Shown: positions 27,890 through 36,547 of the stretch, piece by piece
Position numbering within the stretch: position 1 is the first letter of the stretch
How the letters are laid out: each line of letters starts with the position of its first letter
Assembly (NCBI RefSeq): GCF_030440425.1
Contig: NZ_CP098023.1
Location: 3,346,501-3,410,500, forward strand
Direction of reading: 5' to 3'
From: Microbulbifer sp. MI-G
GTDB lineage: Bacteria; Pseudomonadota; Gammaproteobacteria; Pseudomonadales; Cellvibrionaceae
DNA length: 64,000 bases
Notes under the pieces: model-generated
The model's database searches: none
Seen by the model: only the letters and a program-made list of their open reading frames with translations
What the model was told of the DNA's origin: nothing
Program-made: the position numbers and the translations under genes

Positions 27890-28849
27890 AATACCTCCCA
27901 TCGCATGCTACGTGACTGCCCCCAGCTTAAGGTGACAGTCCCCATTATAGATAGCCCCGCAATCGATTTACGGTGCCGGATTGGGCTTCAACGGGTGTGT
28001 AAATCCATTGAGGTTAACAGCTACTCGTTCAGTTGCACTCGACACGGGCGATAGTGTCACGCAACGGCTCTATGATGGGATACTCGAGGTATCCCCGCAG
28101 CCATGTTCAACTCCCTCTGAAACCCCTGCATGACTAGGCGTTGAATAGCGTTTTACTTTTTCACACTCTGCACTTCGTCGGTCGAGGAGCTTTGGGCCTC
28201 TAGCATATCGATCACATTTTACCCGGAGATGAAGCAGTATCTGCCAATGGGGTTCACAGTCAGTCAGGTCACGGATGACACTTTTTTCACCAGGCCCAGG
28301 TTTTCCAGATCCCTCGCAGTTAGGTAATACGCTAACAGAATGCTCAGAATCAATGCGTTGCAGAAGAGAATTGCATGCGTCAGCAACCGCGTGCACATTC
28401 CAGAAGCCAATTTCCTGGTCGGAGCAGCCACAGAAACGATTGCCATTGACCAGGGCAACGGCCCTTCGTTACTGGAGACAGACGTCTCCCGGATTCTACG
28501 CCCGTTGCCCCTAGTTGCCCCTAGTTGCCCAGGCTGGCATGCCTTAACGTTCAGCATGGGGCAGGCTTACCAACCGGTCATACTCCGTCAGTACCTGCAA
28601 CACGGGTGTTTGTGCGTGCATAATTTTCAGATCAGCGCTGCCTGCCAAGTGGTCTTACGCGAAAGTGAAGTGACGACAGGCAGGGTGGCTTCCCATTCAT
28701 GCATAAGAGTGCTTTCACGAACCGGCTTTTAACCCTTCCTGTTGGAGCAAGACACAATCTGCACTGCTTGTTAACATTGCTTCCAAAGCCCGTAAACACA
28801 ACCTGTTCTATGAAGACCATTGCAATGTCATTGGCATTACGATTCAGGC
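27890..28849. other. Gene-poor junction region
   Basis: Almost 1 kb with only overlapping short frames on both strands, no ribosome sites and no motif I can place. It contains a short tandem repeat, three copies of a ten-base unit around CTAGTTGCCC, at 28503–28530. It marks the change from the compact resident block to the looser catabolic region, so decayed mobile DNA is possible but not shown. Confidence 0.4.
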
Positions 28850-29344
28850 TCAGCAGACATGCTTTTGGTCCAAAACAAAAAAATTCGAATTCAACCGGCA
28901 GAGGATGCACCCAAAAGGTCGATTGTCAAGGAGAGAAACACCGGAATGATTTTCATAAATCCAAAACGGATCCACAAGTCCGTAACACCAAGCAATCAAG
29001 GGCAGTGAAACAAAAACTCTGCACTTACACTTAAAGCACAATAAAACAAGTGCTGCGATGGTTAGGCCAACCGCAAACGAACCGACCGAAACGTGGGGTA
29101 CACTGCCGGTTTGAAAGTACGGAAGCGTAACGAAAAGAGATTTGTCTGAAGCAACATCCTGGGCCTGACTCAGCAAATCAAAATACGAGGATTGGCACGG
29201 GGTAATACCGTACTCAACATAACATTCACCCCTTGGAATTTTCATCGGGGAGTGAATCAGCAGGGTGAGTCTATCTGGCAGAATAAAACAAGGGGATATC
29301 GCGAATAATAGGGATTCACCAGAAAAATCAATTAAAATCGACAT
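28850..29344 (-). CDS. Hypothetical membrane protein
   Basis: A 164-residue frame from ATG 29344 (an upstream start at 29446 would overlap the divergent reductase gene). It has one probable N-terminal hydrophobic stretch (SLLFAISPCFILPDRLTLLI), a polar middle and two adjacent membrane segments (GSFAVGLTIAALVLLCF, VFVSLPLIAWCYGLV). The ribosome site is weak. A TATAAT on the minus strand at 29355–29360 is too close for a normal leader. No family is recognised; it may be a chance frame. Confidence 0.3.
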   Translation of the reverse strand: MSILIDFSGESLLFAISPCFILPDRLTLLIHSPMKIPRGECYVEYGITPCQSSYFDLLSQAQDVASDKSLFVTLPYFQTGSVPHVSVGSFAVGLTIAALVLLCFKCKCRVFVSLPLIAWCYGLVDPFWIYENHSGVSLLDNRPFGCILCRLNSNFFVLDQKHVC

Positions 29345-29436
29345 ATCTGTTTTTATTATAAAGGGGACATACCGGATACAATGAAGCCGGGACCGCCCTT
29401 CGTTACACTGTTTTATCAACAGGAAACCCGACAACA

Positions 29437-30666
29437 ATGGACACAAAGCACAGGTGTATTATTATTGGTGGAAGTCATGCCGCAGCACAACTCGCCCCTA
29501 TGTTGCGCCAAAGGGGGTGGGCTGGTTCCATATCATTGATTTCCAATGAGTATTATCTGCCCTACCACCGACCACCACTCTCCAAAGAATACCTTGTCGG
29601 GAAAAAAAGCCTTGAACAGATTTTTATCCGCTCACCTGAGGTCTATCGCAAAAGTAATATCAGTATTACCTTGGGTGTGACAGCAACTTCCATTGATCGA
29701 GGCAACAAACAACTGATTCTCAATGATGGCGCTAGTCTCAATTATGACAAACTGGTATTTACCACTGGTGCACGGGTGCGCAAACTCGATATCCCCGGCG
29801 TCAACTTAAAAGGGGTATTTTATTTACGCAACCTGAGTAACGCCCAGCAAATTAAGCCGTTTACTGGCAGTGATAAACGAGCTGTAATAATTGGCGGAGG
29901 TTACATTGGGCTGGAGACTGCGGCTGCGTTGCGCAAGCGAGGCATGCAGGTAACCGTACTTGAAGCTCTTCCGAGTATTCTACAGCGGATCAGCGCCCCC
30001 CAGGTCGCGGACTTTTTTATTCGAACACACCGTGAAGAAGGTGTTAAGATTGTAGCCAATGAACAGGCCAAAGCCATAACCGGTAAAAAGTCAGTGGTAT
30101 CGGTGAAAGGTCAAAGTGGCACTGAATATCCAGCGGATATAGTGATTATTGGCATTGGCATAATCCCCAACACCGAATTAGCAGCCGAGGCTGGTCTGCA
30201 TATTGATAACGGTATAAAGGTTGATGAGTACGCACGCACTAACGACGCCAATATTTTAGCAGCAGGCGACTGCACCTCACACTACAACCCTATTTATCAA
30301 CGACAATTACGTTTGGAATCCGTACAAAATGCTCAAGACCAGGCTTCGGTGGTTGCCAACACATTATGTGGCAACCTAAAACCCTACACCGCCCTACCCT
30401 GGTTTTGGTCTGATCAATATAATCTGAAATTACAGATCGCCGGCCTTTCACATGGCTATACTGATGTGGTGATACGTGGAGATATAAAGGGCAGCCGGAG
30501 CTTTTCTGCATTTTATCTTCAGGAGAGTAAATTGCTGGCTGTGGACACGGTGAACAGCCCTCAGGAGTTTCTGCTCGGCAAGCGACTTATTCTCCAAGGT
30601 AAACCTCTGGATGCAGAGCAATTAGCAAACAAGGATATTACGTTGAAGAGTTTATTGGACAACTAG
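29437..30666 (+). CDS. FAD-dependent ferredoxin/putidaredoxin reductase (CamA-like)
   Basis: A 409-residue flavoprotein of the rubredoxin/putidaredoxin reductase group. It has an N-terminal FAD site (IIIGGSHAAAQLAPMLRQRG), the family stretch YHRPPLSKEYL, a second dinucleotide site for NADH (VIIGGGYIGLETAAALRKRG) and NILAAGDCTSHYN with the conserved FAD-binding Asp. FWSDQYNLKLQIAGL begins the C-terminal domain. It would pass electrons from NADH to a [2Fe-2S] ferredoxin. The only ferredoxin in the window (44389–44706) is of the matching type, and the KshA-like Rieske oxygenase at 48.8 kb or a cytochrome P450 outside the window is the likely final acceptor (inference). Confidence 0.92.
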   Translation: MDTKHRCIIIGGSHAAAQLAPMLRQRGWAGSISLISNEYYLPYHRPPLSKEYLVGKKSLEQIFIRSPEVYRKSNISITLGVTATSIDRGNKQLILNDGASLNYDKLVFTTGARVRKLDIPGVNLKGVFYLRNLSNAQQIKPFTGSDKRAVIIGGGYIGLETAAALRKRGMQVTVLEALPSILQRISAPQVADFFIRTHREEGVKIVANEQAKAITGKKSVVSVKGQSGTEYPADIVIIGIGIIPNTELAAEAGLHIDNGIKVDEYARTNDANILAAGDCTSHYNPIYQRQLRLESVQNAQDQASVVANTLCGNLKPYTALPWFWSDQYNLKLQIAGLSHGYTDVVIRGDIKGSRSFSAFYLQESKLLAVDTVNSPQEFLLGKRLILQGKPLDAEQLANKDITLKSLLDN

Positions 30667-31698
30667 TAAGGCCTGACTTTAAAATATTACAAATCAATAA
30701 GTTACACAATCAATATCCATTCATTTTAAAATATCTGGATATTCAAGCCCCTCGTGTACCATTTTGTCAAGGCAGGAATGAGTGCTAACTGCGGTTTGCA
30801 TAAGCCACAATGTATGTGGTTGCGTTAGCTGCCACCACACTAAAAGAATAATATGATAGGCTAAGCGGGTTACAATCAACGATATAAAACAGACTTATTC
30901 ACCCAGCAGTTATATAGTGATGCATGAAAGCAAGCGTAAAATAGAGCTTTGGCTTAATATACCATCACTACATAACTGCCGAATTAATAAGGGGCACTCT
31001 GAATGCATTTTTTTCTTCCCACAGTGCCTGAAAACCGTGATAATCGAATCTTAAGAAATACAGAGGTTTATCTTGTAGGGTTATTCTTCGGTAATGCAAG
31101 CGCAAAAGTGCTCTAATTCCAGCATTTATCAACCAGCAGGAACGCTGTCGTTAAACAGTAATAAAAGGGTTAAAGCCCAAATATGATGATATCGCATCCA
31201 GCTCTCAACCCCTGACTGATGACCCAAGCAATACCCATTATAGAAGAACTGAGTTGAAGTCAGAGTAGTAAATAAATATTGATCATTGACAAATAATACG
31301 ACGCAGGAAAATTTGCAGTTATCCGATAAATTCCCTGCAACCATTCGCGGCCAAACAACTGGTGAATTTATACGGATTGATTTGTAACTGAGTAATATGC
31401 CTCGTCGTCTGACTCCCGTACACTGACCGCTCTTGATACATTGGCGAGTAAGTATATCATTTTAAAATCGCTGTACAGCTCAGTCACAGACGATGCAAGT
31501 TGCAGTAAAGGACTGTATTGAGACAATAAACTGCCAACAAAATACTCAGTAAGATTAAAAAACCGGATGGAAGAATTATGCGGCTGATTTGAAGAGTAGA
31601 TTGCATTCTTTAGATTGATACTTTATTTCCAAAATGACGCTGTACACCATACTTGTCTGATACAAGGAAACTGGGAGATTATTCAAGGGACACTCCTT
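30667..31698. other. AT-rich intergenic region with an imperfect inverted repeat
   Basis: About 1 kb without a supported gene. The one notable structure is a 17-base inverted repeat with one mismatch, at 30906–30922 and 30963–30979. The right end carries the ribosome site AGGAG (31699–31703) for the acyl-CoA dehydrogenase operon, and its promoter is presumably here. Confidence 0.5.
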
Positions 31699-31710
31699 AG
31701 GAGATTTCAC

Positions 31711-32907
31711 ATGAAACTTGGGTTTACCGCAGAGGATGAAGTGTTTCGTCATGAAATAGCAGACTGGTTAGCGGATAATTTAAGTGGCGAATTCGAATCG
31801 ATTCGATTTCGCGGCGGACCCGGAGACGAGCACATGCTTTTCCTTGAGCGTGTGGCCTGGGAGAAAAAGCTCGCGGAGGGTGGATGGACAGGGATTGGCT
31901 GGCCAAGAGAATTTGGTGGACGCGGCTGCTCACTCGAGCAACAGGTTATCTTTTATGAGGAATATGCACGTGCGGGTGGTCCCGGACGAGCCGGACATAT
32001 TGGTGAAGGCCTAGTGGCTCCTACATTGATGGCATTTGGTTCCAAGCAGCAGCAGCAACGGTTTTTACCAAAAATTCTTGGCGGCGAAGAGTTTTGGTGC
32101 CAGGGATATTCCGAGCCAGATGCAGGCTCCGACCTGTCCAATGTCAGTACTCGGGCTGAGTTCGATCCCAATGCACAGGTGTGGCGTTTGAATGGTCAAA
32201 AAATCTGGACATCCCTCGCGCAGGTGTCCGACTGGTGCTTTGTTATTGCCCGTACAGAGCCGGGGAGTAAAGGTCGTAACGGCTTGGGGTTTTTTCTGGT
32301 CGAGATGGATCAAGCGGGTATTGATGTCAGGCCAATCCAACAACTTACCGGCACTTCAGAGTTCAACGAGGTATTCTTTGAGAACGCACTGGTCGCCACT
32401 GACTGTATTGTGGGACAACCAGGCGATGGCTGGAGGATCGCGATGGGATTACTGGGTTTTGAACGCGGTATCTCAACACTGGGCCAGCAAATGTTGTTCC
32501 AAAACGAGTTGCAGGAAATTATTCGCCTTGCCAAACACAATGGCGCCAGTAAAGATCCAAGCATCCGGCAGCGTATTGCCGATGCACATATGGGCTTGAA
32601 GATTATGCGCTATAACGCGATGCGTACTTTGTCTTCAGAACCGACTAGAGTAGGCCTGGATTGCGCATCGATAACTTATAAACTCTATTGGTCAACCTGG
32701 CATCGCAACTTGGGCAACTTGGCTGTGGATGTACTGGGGCCTGATGCCGATATTGTTGAGCGCGGAAGCTATGGCCTAAGCCGCTTGCAAACGCTGTTCC
32801 TGTTTACCCGTTCGGACACGATTTATGGCGGAACCAATCAGATTCAACGTAATATCATTGCTGAACGCGCACTGGGTTTACCCAAAGAACCAAGACCGGC
32901 GGTCTAA
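31711..32907 (+). CDS. Acyl-CoA dehydrogenase, FadE30-like (steroid CD-ring degradation type)
   Basis: A 398-residue acyl-CoA dehydrogenase from ATG 31711 (AGGAG eight bases upstream; the frame is open further 5'). Segments such as WCQGYSEPDAGSDL, NGQKIWTSLA, TGTSEFNEVFF, PGDGWRIAMGLLGFERG, WHRNLGNLA and TIYGGTNQIQRNIIAERALG follow, from memory, the mycobacterial FadE30 sequence closely. FadE30 introduces a double bond in the CoA ester of the HIP (hydrindane-propionate) steroid intermediate. The gene starts a tight operon with the IpdF-like SDR 15 bases on, as in the actinobacterial regulon. FAD cofactor, cytoplasmic. Family certain; the exact substrate is inferred. Confidence 0.85.
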   Translation: MKLGFTAEDEVFRHEIADWLADNLSGEFESIRFRGGPGDEHMLFLERVAWEKKLAEGGWTGIGWPREFGGRGCSLEQQVIFYEEYARAGGPGRAGHIGEGLVAPTLMAFGSKQQQQRFLPKILGGEEFWCQGYSEPDAGSDLSNVSTRAEFDPNAQVWRLNGQKIWTSLAQVSDWCFVIARTEPGSKGRNGLGFFLVEMDQAGIDVRPIQQLTGTSEFNEVFFENALVATDCIVGQPGDGWRIAMGLLGFERGISTLGQQMLFQNELQEIIRLAKHNGASKDPSIRQRIADAHMGLKIMRYNAMRTLSSEPTRVGLDCASITYKLYWSTWHRNLGNLAVDVLGPDADIVERGSYGLSRLQTLFLFTRSDTIYGGTNQIQRNIIAERALGLPKEPRPAV

Positions 32908-32922
32908 ATCGAAGAGGAAGCC

Positions 32923-33714
32923 ATGTCAGTAAAAGATTCACCTGCTTATGTACAGGGCCATCACTTACTGACAGGTAAGTCAGTGTTGATAACCGCCGCT
33001 GCTGGTGCGGGTATTGGATTTGCAGCAGCCACGCGGGCTGTTGAAGAAAATTGCAGAGGTTTAACAATCAGTGATGTACACGAGGGTCGCTTATACAAAG
33101 CAGTGGAACAATTGAGCAATAGCCACCCGGATACGCCGGTATTCGGGCAACTTTGTGATGTCACCAGGGAAGACGATGTACAGTTGTTAATCAAAATTGC
33201 TGAAGAGCAACATAGTGGCGTTGATGTGTTAATCAATAATGCCGGTTTGGGCGGCACATGTAAACTGATTGCAATGCCCGATAAACAGTGGTCCAGAGTA
33301 TTGGATATCACTCTTACCGGCACCATGCGTATGATGCGTGCAATATTACCACTGATGCAGGCACGCAAGCGCGGTGTGATTATCAATAATGCATCCGTAC
33401 TGGGTTGGCGCGCACAGCGGGAACAAACCCACTATGCCGCCGCCAAGGCCGGAGTGATGGCTCTGACCCGCTGTGCGGCGATGGAAGCAGCCGATTACCA
33501 GGTGCGTATCAATGCGGTTTCACCGAGTATTGCTTTGCATGAATTTTTGAAGAAAACCACACCAGTGGAATTACTTGAAGAGCTTGTACGTAAGGAAGCC
33601 TTTGGCCGCGCAGCTGAAGTATGGGAGGTTGCCAATGTAATGATGTTTTTGGCTTCTGATTACAGCTCTTATATGACTGGCGAAATTGTGTCGGTTTCAA
33701 GTCAGAGAGCTTAG
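32923..33714 (+). CDS. Short-chain dehydrogenase, IpdF-like
   Basis: A 263-residue SDR. The cofactor site is slightly unusual (ITAAAGAGIGFAAATRA). The active site is complete: NNAG, Ser in NNASVLGWRAQ and Tyr/Lys in THYAAAKAGVMALTRCAAME. The tail, VRINAVSPSIALHEFLKKTT then FGRAAEVWEVANVMMFLASDY and MTGEIVSVSSQRA, matches what I recall of mycobacterial IpdF (Rv3559c), the 5-hydroxy-HIP-CoA dehydrogenase. That gene likewise neighbours fadE30. The N-terminus (YVQGHHLLTGKSVLIT) also fits. It should oxidise a ring hydroxyl on a CoA-bound hydrindane intermediate. Part of the 31.7–35.9 kb operon. Confidence 0.85.
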   Translation: MSVKDSPAYVQGHHLLTGKSVLITAAAGAGIGFAAATRAVEENCRGLTISDVHEGRLYKAVEQLSNSHPDTPVFGQLCDVTREDDVQLLIKIAEEQHSGVDVLINNAGLGGTCKLIAMPDKQWSRVLDITLTGTMRMMRAILPLMQARKRGVIINNASVLGWRAQREQTHYAAAKAGVMALTRCAAMEAADYQVRINAVSPSIALHEFLKKTTPVELLEELVRKEAFGRAAEVWEVANVMMFLASDYSSYMTGEIVSVSSQRA

Positions 33715-33740
33715 ATCAATTCAGAAAAAAGGGAGGCAAC

Positions 33741-34193
33741 ATGATACGCGTGGAACAGCCTCGGGATTTATTGCAGCAGGTCGGACGATCTCTTGGTGCT
33801 ACCGAGTGGATGGCTATCAGCCAGGAAAGAATCAATCAATTTGCTCAGGCAAGTGAAGACCACCAATGGATTCATGTTGACCCGGAACGTGCGGCCAAAG
33901 GTCCATTTGGCGACTGCATAGCACATGGCTATCTTATTCTGTCGCTGGCCAATAAATTCTTACCTGAGCTGTTACTGGTTAAAACATACAGCTTGGGACT
34001 GAATTATGGCTGCGACAAAATTCGATTCCCTAATTCTGTAAAAGTCGCGCAACGAATTCGCGGTGTTGGTGAATTAATTTCGGGGGAAGCAAAGCCGGGT
34101 TGTGTGCAAGTAGTTGTGCGAATCGTTGTTGAAATCGAAGACGAAGAACGTCCAGCCTGTGTAGTTGACACCATCTCACGCTTTTACGACTAG
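33741..34193 (+). CDS. MaoC-like (R)-specific enoyl-CoA hydratase
   Basis: A 150-residue single hot-dog domain of the MaoC/NodN/PhaJ type. The catalytic Asp/His pair is in ASEDHQWIHVDPERA, followed by GPFGDCIAHGYLILSLANKF, the normal family core. It hydrates trans-2-enoyl-CoA to (R)-3-hydroxyacyl-CoA, usually as a dimer. GGGAGG lies just upstream of ATG 33741. Its position after an acyl-CoA dehydrogenase and an SDR, and before a thiolase, makes it the hydration step of the same beta-oxidation route. Confidence 0.9.
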   Translation: MIRVEQPRDLLQQVGRSLGATEWMAISQERINQFAQASEDHQWIHVDPERAAKGPFGDCIAHGYLILSLANKFLPELLLVKTYSLGLNYGCDKIRFPNSVKVAQRIRGVGELISGEAKPGCVQVVVRIVVEIEDEERPACVVDTISRFYD

Positions 34194-34233
34194 CAGGTTA
34201 TAAGCGAAGTATGGAAAAGGATCTTGGAAAAGT

Positions 34234-35439
34234 ATGAGTGATGCACTGATAGTTTCAACAGCTCGAACGCCTATTGGTAAAGCCTATCGCGGCGCCTACA
34301 ACAATACTGAAGCACCAGTACTTGGCGGCGTAGTTATTCACGAAGCGGTTAAACGAGCAGGAATAGACCCGGCACATATTGATGATGTGATTATGGGGGC
34401 GGCTGCACCTCAGGGAACGCAGAGTTATAACATTGGTCGACTCAGTGCGATAGCGGCTGGTTTGCCGGATTCGGTCAGCGGAATGCAAATTGATCGGATG
34501 TGTTCTTCTGGCATGATCGCTATTGGTCTGGCGGCAAAAAGCATTTTAGTGGGAGAGATGAGCGTCACAGTTGCAGGTGGTTTGGAATCCGTTTCTCTGA
34601 TCCAGAATAAATATAAAAACAGCCACAGGACAATGTCAAAAGCAGTGCTTGAAAAATCGACTCATATGTATATGCCGATGATAGAAACCGCGGAACTGGT
34701 TGCCGAGCGCTATGGCATTAGTCGCAACACACAGGACAGCTATGCATTGCAAAGTCAGCAGCGCACGGCAGCAGCTCAAGAGAAAGGGCTGTTTGATGAT
34801 GAATTGATCTCTTTCATCACAAGTAAAAAAATCATCAACAATGAAACGCGTGAAGAGACCTTCGAGCAGATCGAGTTGTCTCACGATGAAGGCAATCGCC
34901 CAAAAACAACATTGGAATCGCTGAGCACACTTGAGCCGGTGTACACGGGTGGATCGCTTATCGAACAGGGTAAGTGTATTACTGCCGGCAATGCCTCACA
35001 GCTATCAGATGGAGCTTCAGCCTGCGTTGTTGCCAGTGAGCAATACGTACTGCAGCATAATTTACCGGTGTTAGGTATTTATCGGGGGATTGCAGTATCA
35101 GGCTGCGCACCAGAAGAAATGGGAATCGGTCCCGTGTATGCCGTTCCAAAGCTGTTAAAGCAACAGGGTTTGGCGATGAATGATATTGATCTCTGGGAAA
35201 TCAATGAAGCCTTTGCCTGTCAGGTCTTATATTGCCGCGATCAACTCGGGATCGACAACGAAAAACTGAATGTCAATGGCGGCGCTATTTCCATAGGACA
35301 CCCGTTTGGCATGTCCGGCTCAAGAATGGTGGGACATGCGCTGATCGAAGGAAAACGTCGGGGCGCCAAATATATAGTATGCACCATGTGTGTTGGTGGC
35401 GGCATGGGCGCAGCAGGATTATTTGAAGTGGCCCGCTAA
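34234..35439 (+). CDS. Thiolase (acetyl-CoA C-acyltransferase family)
   Basis: A 401-residue thiolase of normal length. The acyl-carrying Cys is in [14 protein letters not shown], the His in [18 protein letters not shown] and the second Cys in [24 protein letters not shown] is also conserved. As a degradative thiolase it would release acetyl- or propionyl-CoA from a 3-ketoacyl-CoA. It resembles FadA5/FadA6-type enzymes of steroid catabolism in context, but the sequence alone does not separate it from other thiolases. The start codon follows GGATCTTGGAAAAGT, with a modest ribosome site. Confidence 0.93.
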   Translation: MSDALIVSTARTPIGKAYRGAYNNTEAPVLGGVVIHEAVKRAGIDPAHIDDVIMGAAAPQGTQSYNIGRLSAIAAGLPDSVSGMQIDRMCSSGMIAIGLAAKSILVGEMSVTVAGGLESVSLIQNKYKNSHRTMSKAVLEKSTHMYMPMIETAELVAERYGISRNTQDSYALQSQQRTAAAQEKGLFDDELISFITSKKIINNETREETFEQIELSHDEGNRPKTTLESLSTLEPVYTGGSLIEQGKCITAGNASQLSDGASACVVASEQYVLQHNLPVLGIYRGIAVSGCAPEEMGIGPVYAVPKLLKQQGLAMNDIDLWEINEAFACQVLYCRDQLGIDNEKLNVNGGAISIGHPFGMSGSRMVGHALIEGKRRGAKYIVCTMCVGGGMGAAGLFEVAR

Positions 35440-35471
35440 ATATAACCTTACAGATAAACAGGAACGACTTG

Positions 35472-35945
35472 ATGAAAATGATTTCTGTGAGCTGTGTTGC
35501 CAATGTGAGCGCTGAGAAAGCCTGGGAGAAAATGCGTGATCTGAGTAAACCACATTTTTATGTACCCGGTGTTACAGGTGCTGTGATTATCAGTACTCAA
35601 AAGGAGGGCATTGGTACCAGTCGTCGTATATTCAGTAGTCGAGCGCCTTTGATAGAAACAGTGACAGCCTGGAATGAGGGTCGGGGTTTTACACTGAAAT
35701 TACACAGTGACGACGGTGATGGTATACCACCTCTATTTAAAAAAGCCAGTTTTCAATATGCATTGGAGCCCCTTTCAAAATATCAAACCAGGCTCACAAA
35801 TTGTATGAACTTTGAAATGAAATGGGGTAAGCTTGGTCATCTTTTGTCCGGCCTCATCATGAGATCAATGCGACAAATGCAGGAGAATATCATTACTGCC
35901 CAAAAAGAATATTACGAAACAGGCAAATCACAAAAAAAGTCTTAA
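35472..35945 (+). CDS. SRPBCC (polyketide cyclase/START-like) protein
   Basis: A 157-residue protein with the helix-grip layout: VSCVANVSAEKAWEKMRDLS at the start, then beta strands (GIGTSRRIFSSRAPLIETVT, AWNEGRGFTLKLHSDDG) and a long C-terminal helix (LGHLLSGLIMRSMRQMQENI). Such domains bind hydrophobic small molecules. As the last gene of the acyl-CoA dehydrogenase operon it may bind or present the hydrophobic substrate, or act as a cyclase or hydratase. ATG 35472 is used; a TTG one codon earlier is in frame. Confidence 0.75.
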   Translation: MKMISVSCVANVSAEKAWEKMRDLSKPHFYVPGVTGAVIISTQKEGIGTSRRIFSSRAPLIETVTAWNEGRGFTLKLHSDDGDGIPPLFKKASFQYALEPLSKYQTRLTNCMNFEMKWGKLGHLLSGLIMRSMRQMQENIITAQKEYYETGKSQKKS

Positions 35946-36547
35946 TATAGTAATTTATTACTTGAGACCGTGTTATTTATTCTTTTTAAAAGTAAAACAT
36001 AAGGAACCAAGCATAACGATTTTGAAGTTTTGATGCTATCGTGAGAATCAAATAGAAATCAATGAATTACTGAACCAAGGAGAATCAACGTGATCCCATA
36101 TACAATCAATAGATTTTTTACTAACAAAGTCATGTTGATCCTCATTGGTTTGTCTGTCAGGTTTGGCATTTCGGTTCGGCTCACTGCATTTCCCCTCAAA
36201 CCAGCAGATAACAGAGCATGTTGATCTGATCCATATGCACGATCCAGAAGTTAACATAACTGACCAATATTCGTTTGAATATCTGCTTGCTGATAGAGTT
36301 TCAACTGATTGATACCGTGACCTATTAAAAGCCCTGCTTAAGGTCACTGATTTCCAGGTGGAGTTTACAGCTATTTCCACTTGTGAGTATAGGGGCCTAT
36401 AAAAAGCACCAATGAAAACAGACACTAAAAAATAGTGCATATCAATTGATAAGTTAACATTGTATTTTGAATGAGACAATTTCACAGGGTATTTTCATAA
36501 TAATCCGCTGGCATATTCTATTACCTAAGGAAGTGAATTCAATAACT
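35946..36547. other. Intergenic region with a possible gene remnant
   Basis: About 600 AT-rich bases between convergent genes. A stretch at about 36202–36306 reads in one plus frame as EHVDLIHMHDPEVNITDQYS followed by a short tail and a stop. It has no start and no ribosome site. Nothing else is recognisable. Confidence 0.35.

Noticed and set aside
30821..30979. Integron attC site around the inverted repeat
   Set aside because: The required GTTRRRY and RYYYAAC core pair could not be found and no integrase is present.
36048..36485. 145-residue minus-strand frame
   Set aside because: No start signal and no recognisable family; overlaps the possible gene fragment on the other strand.
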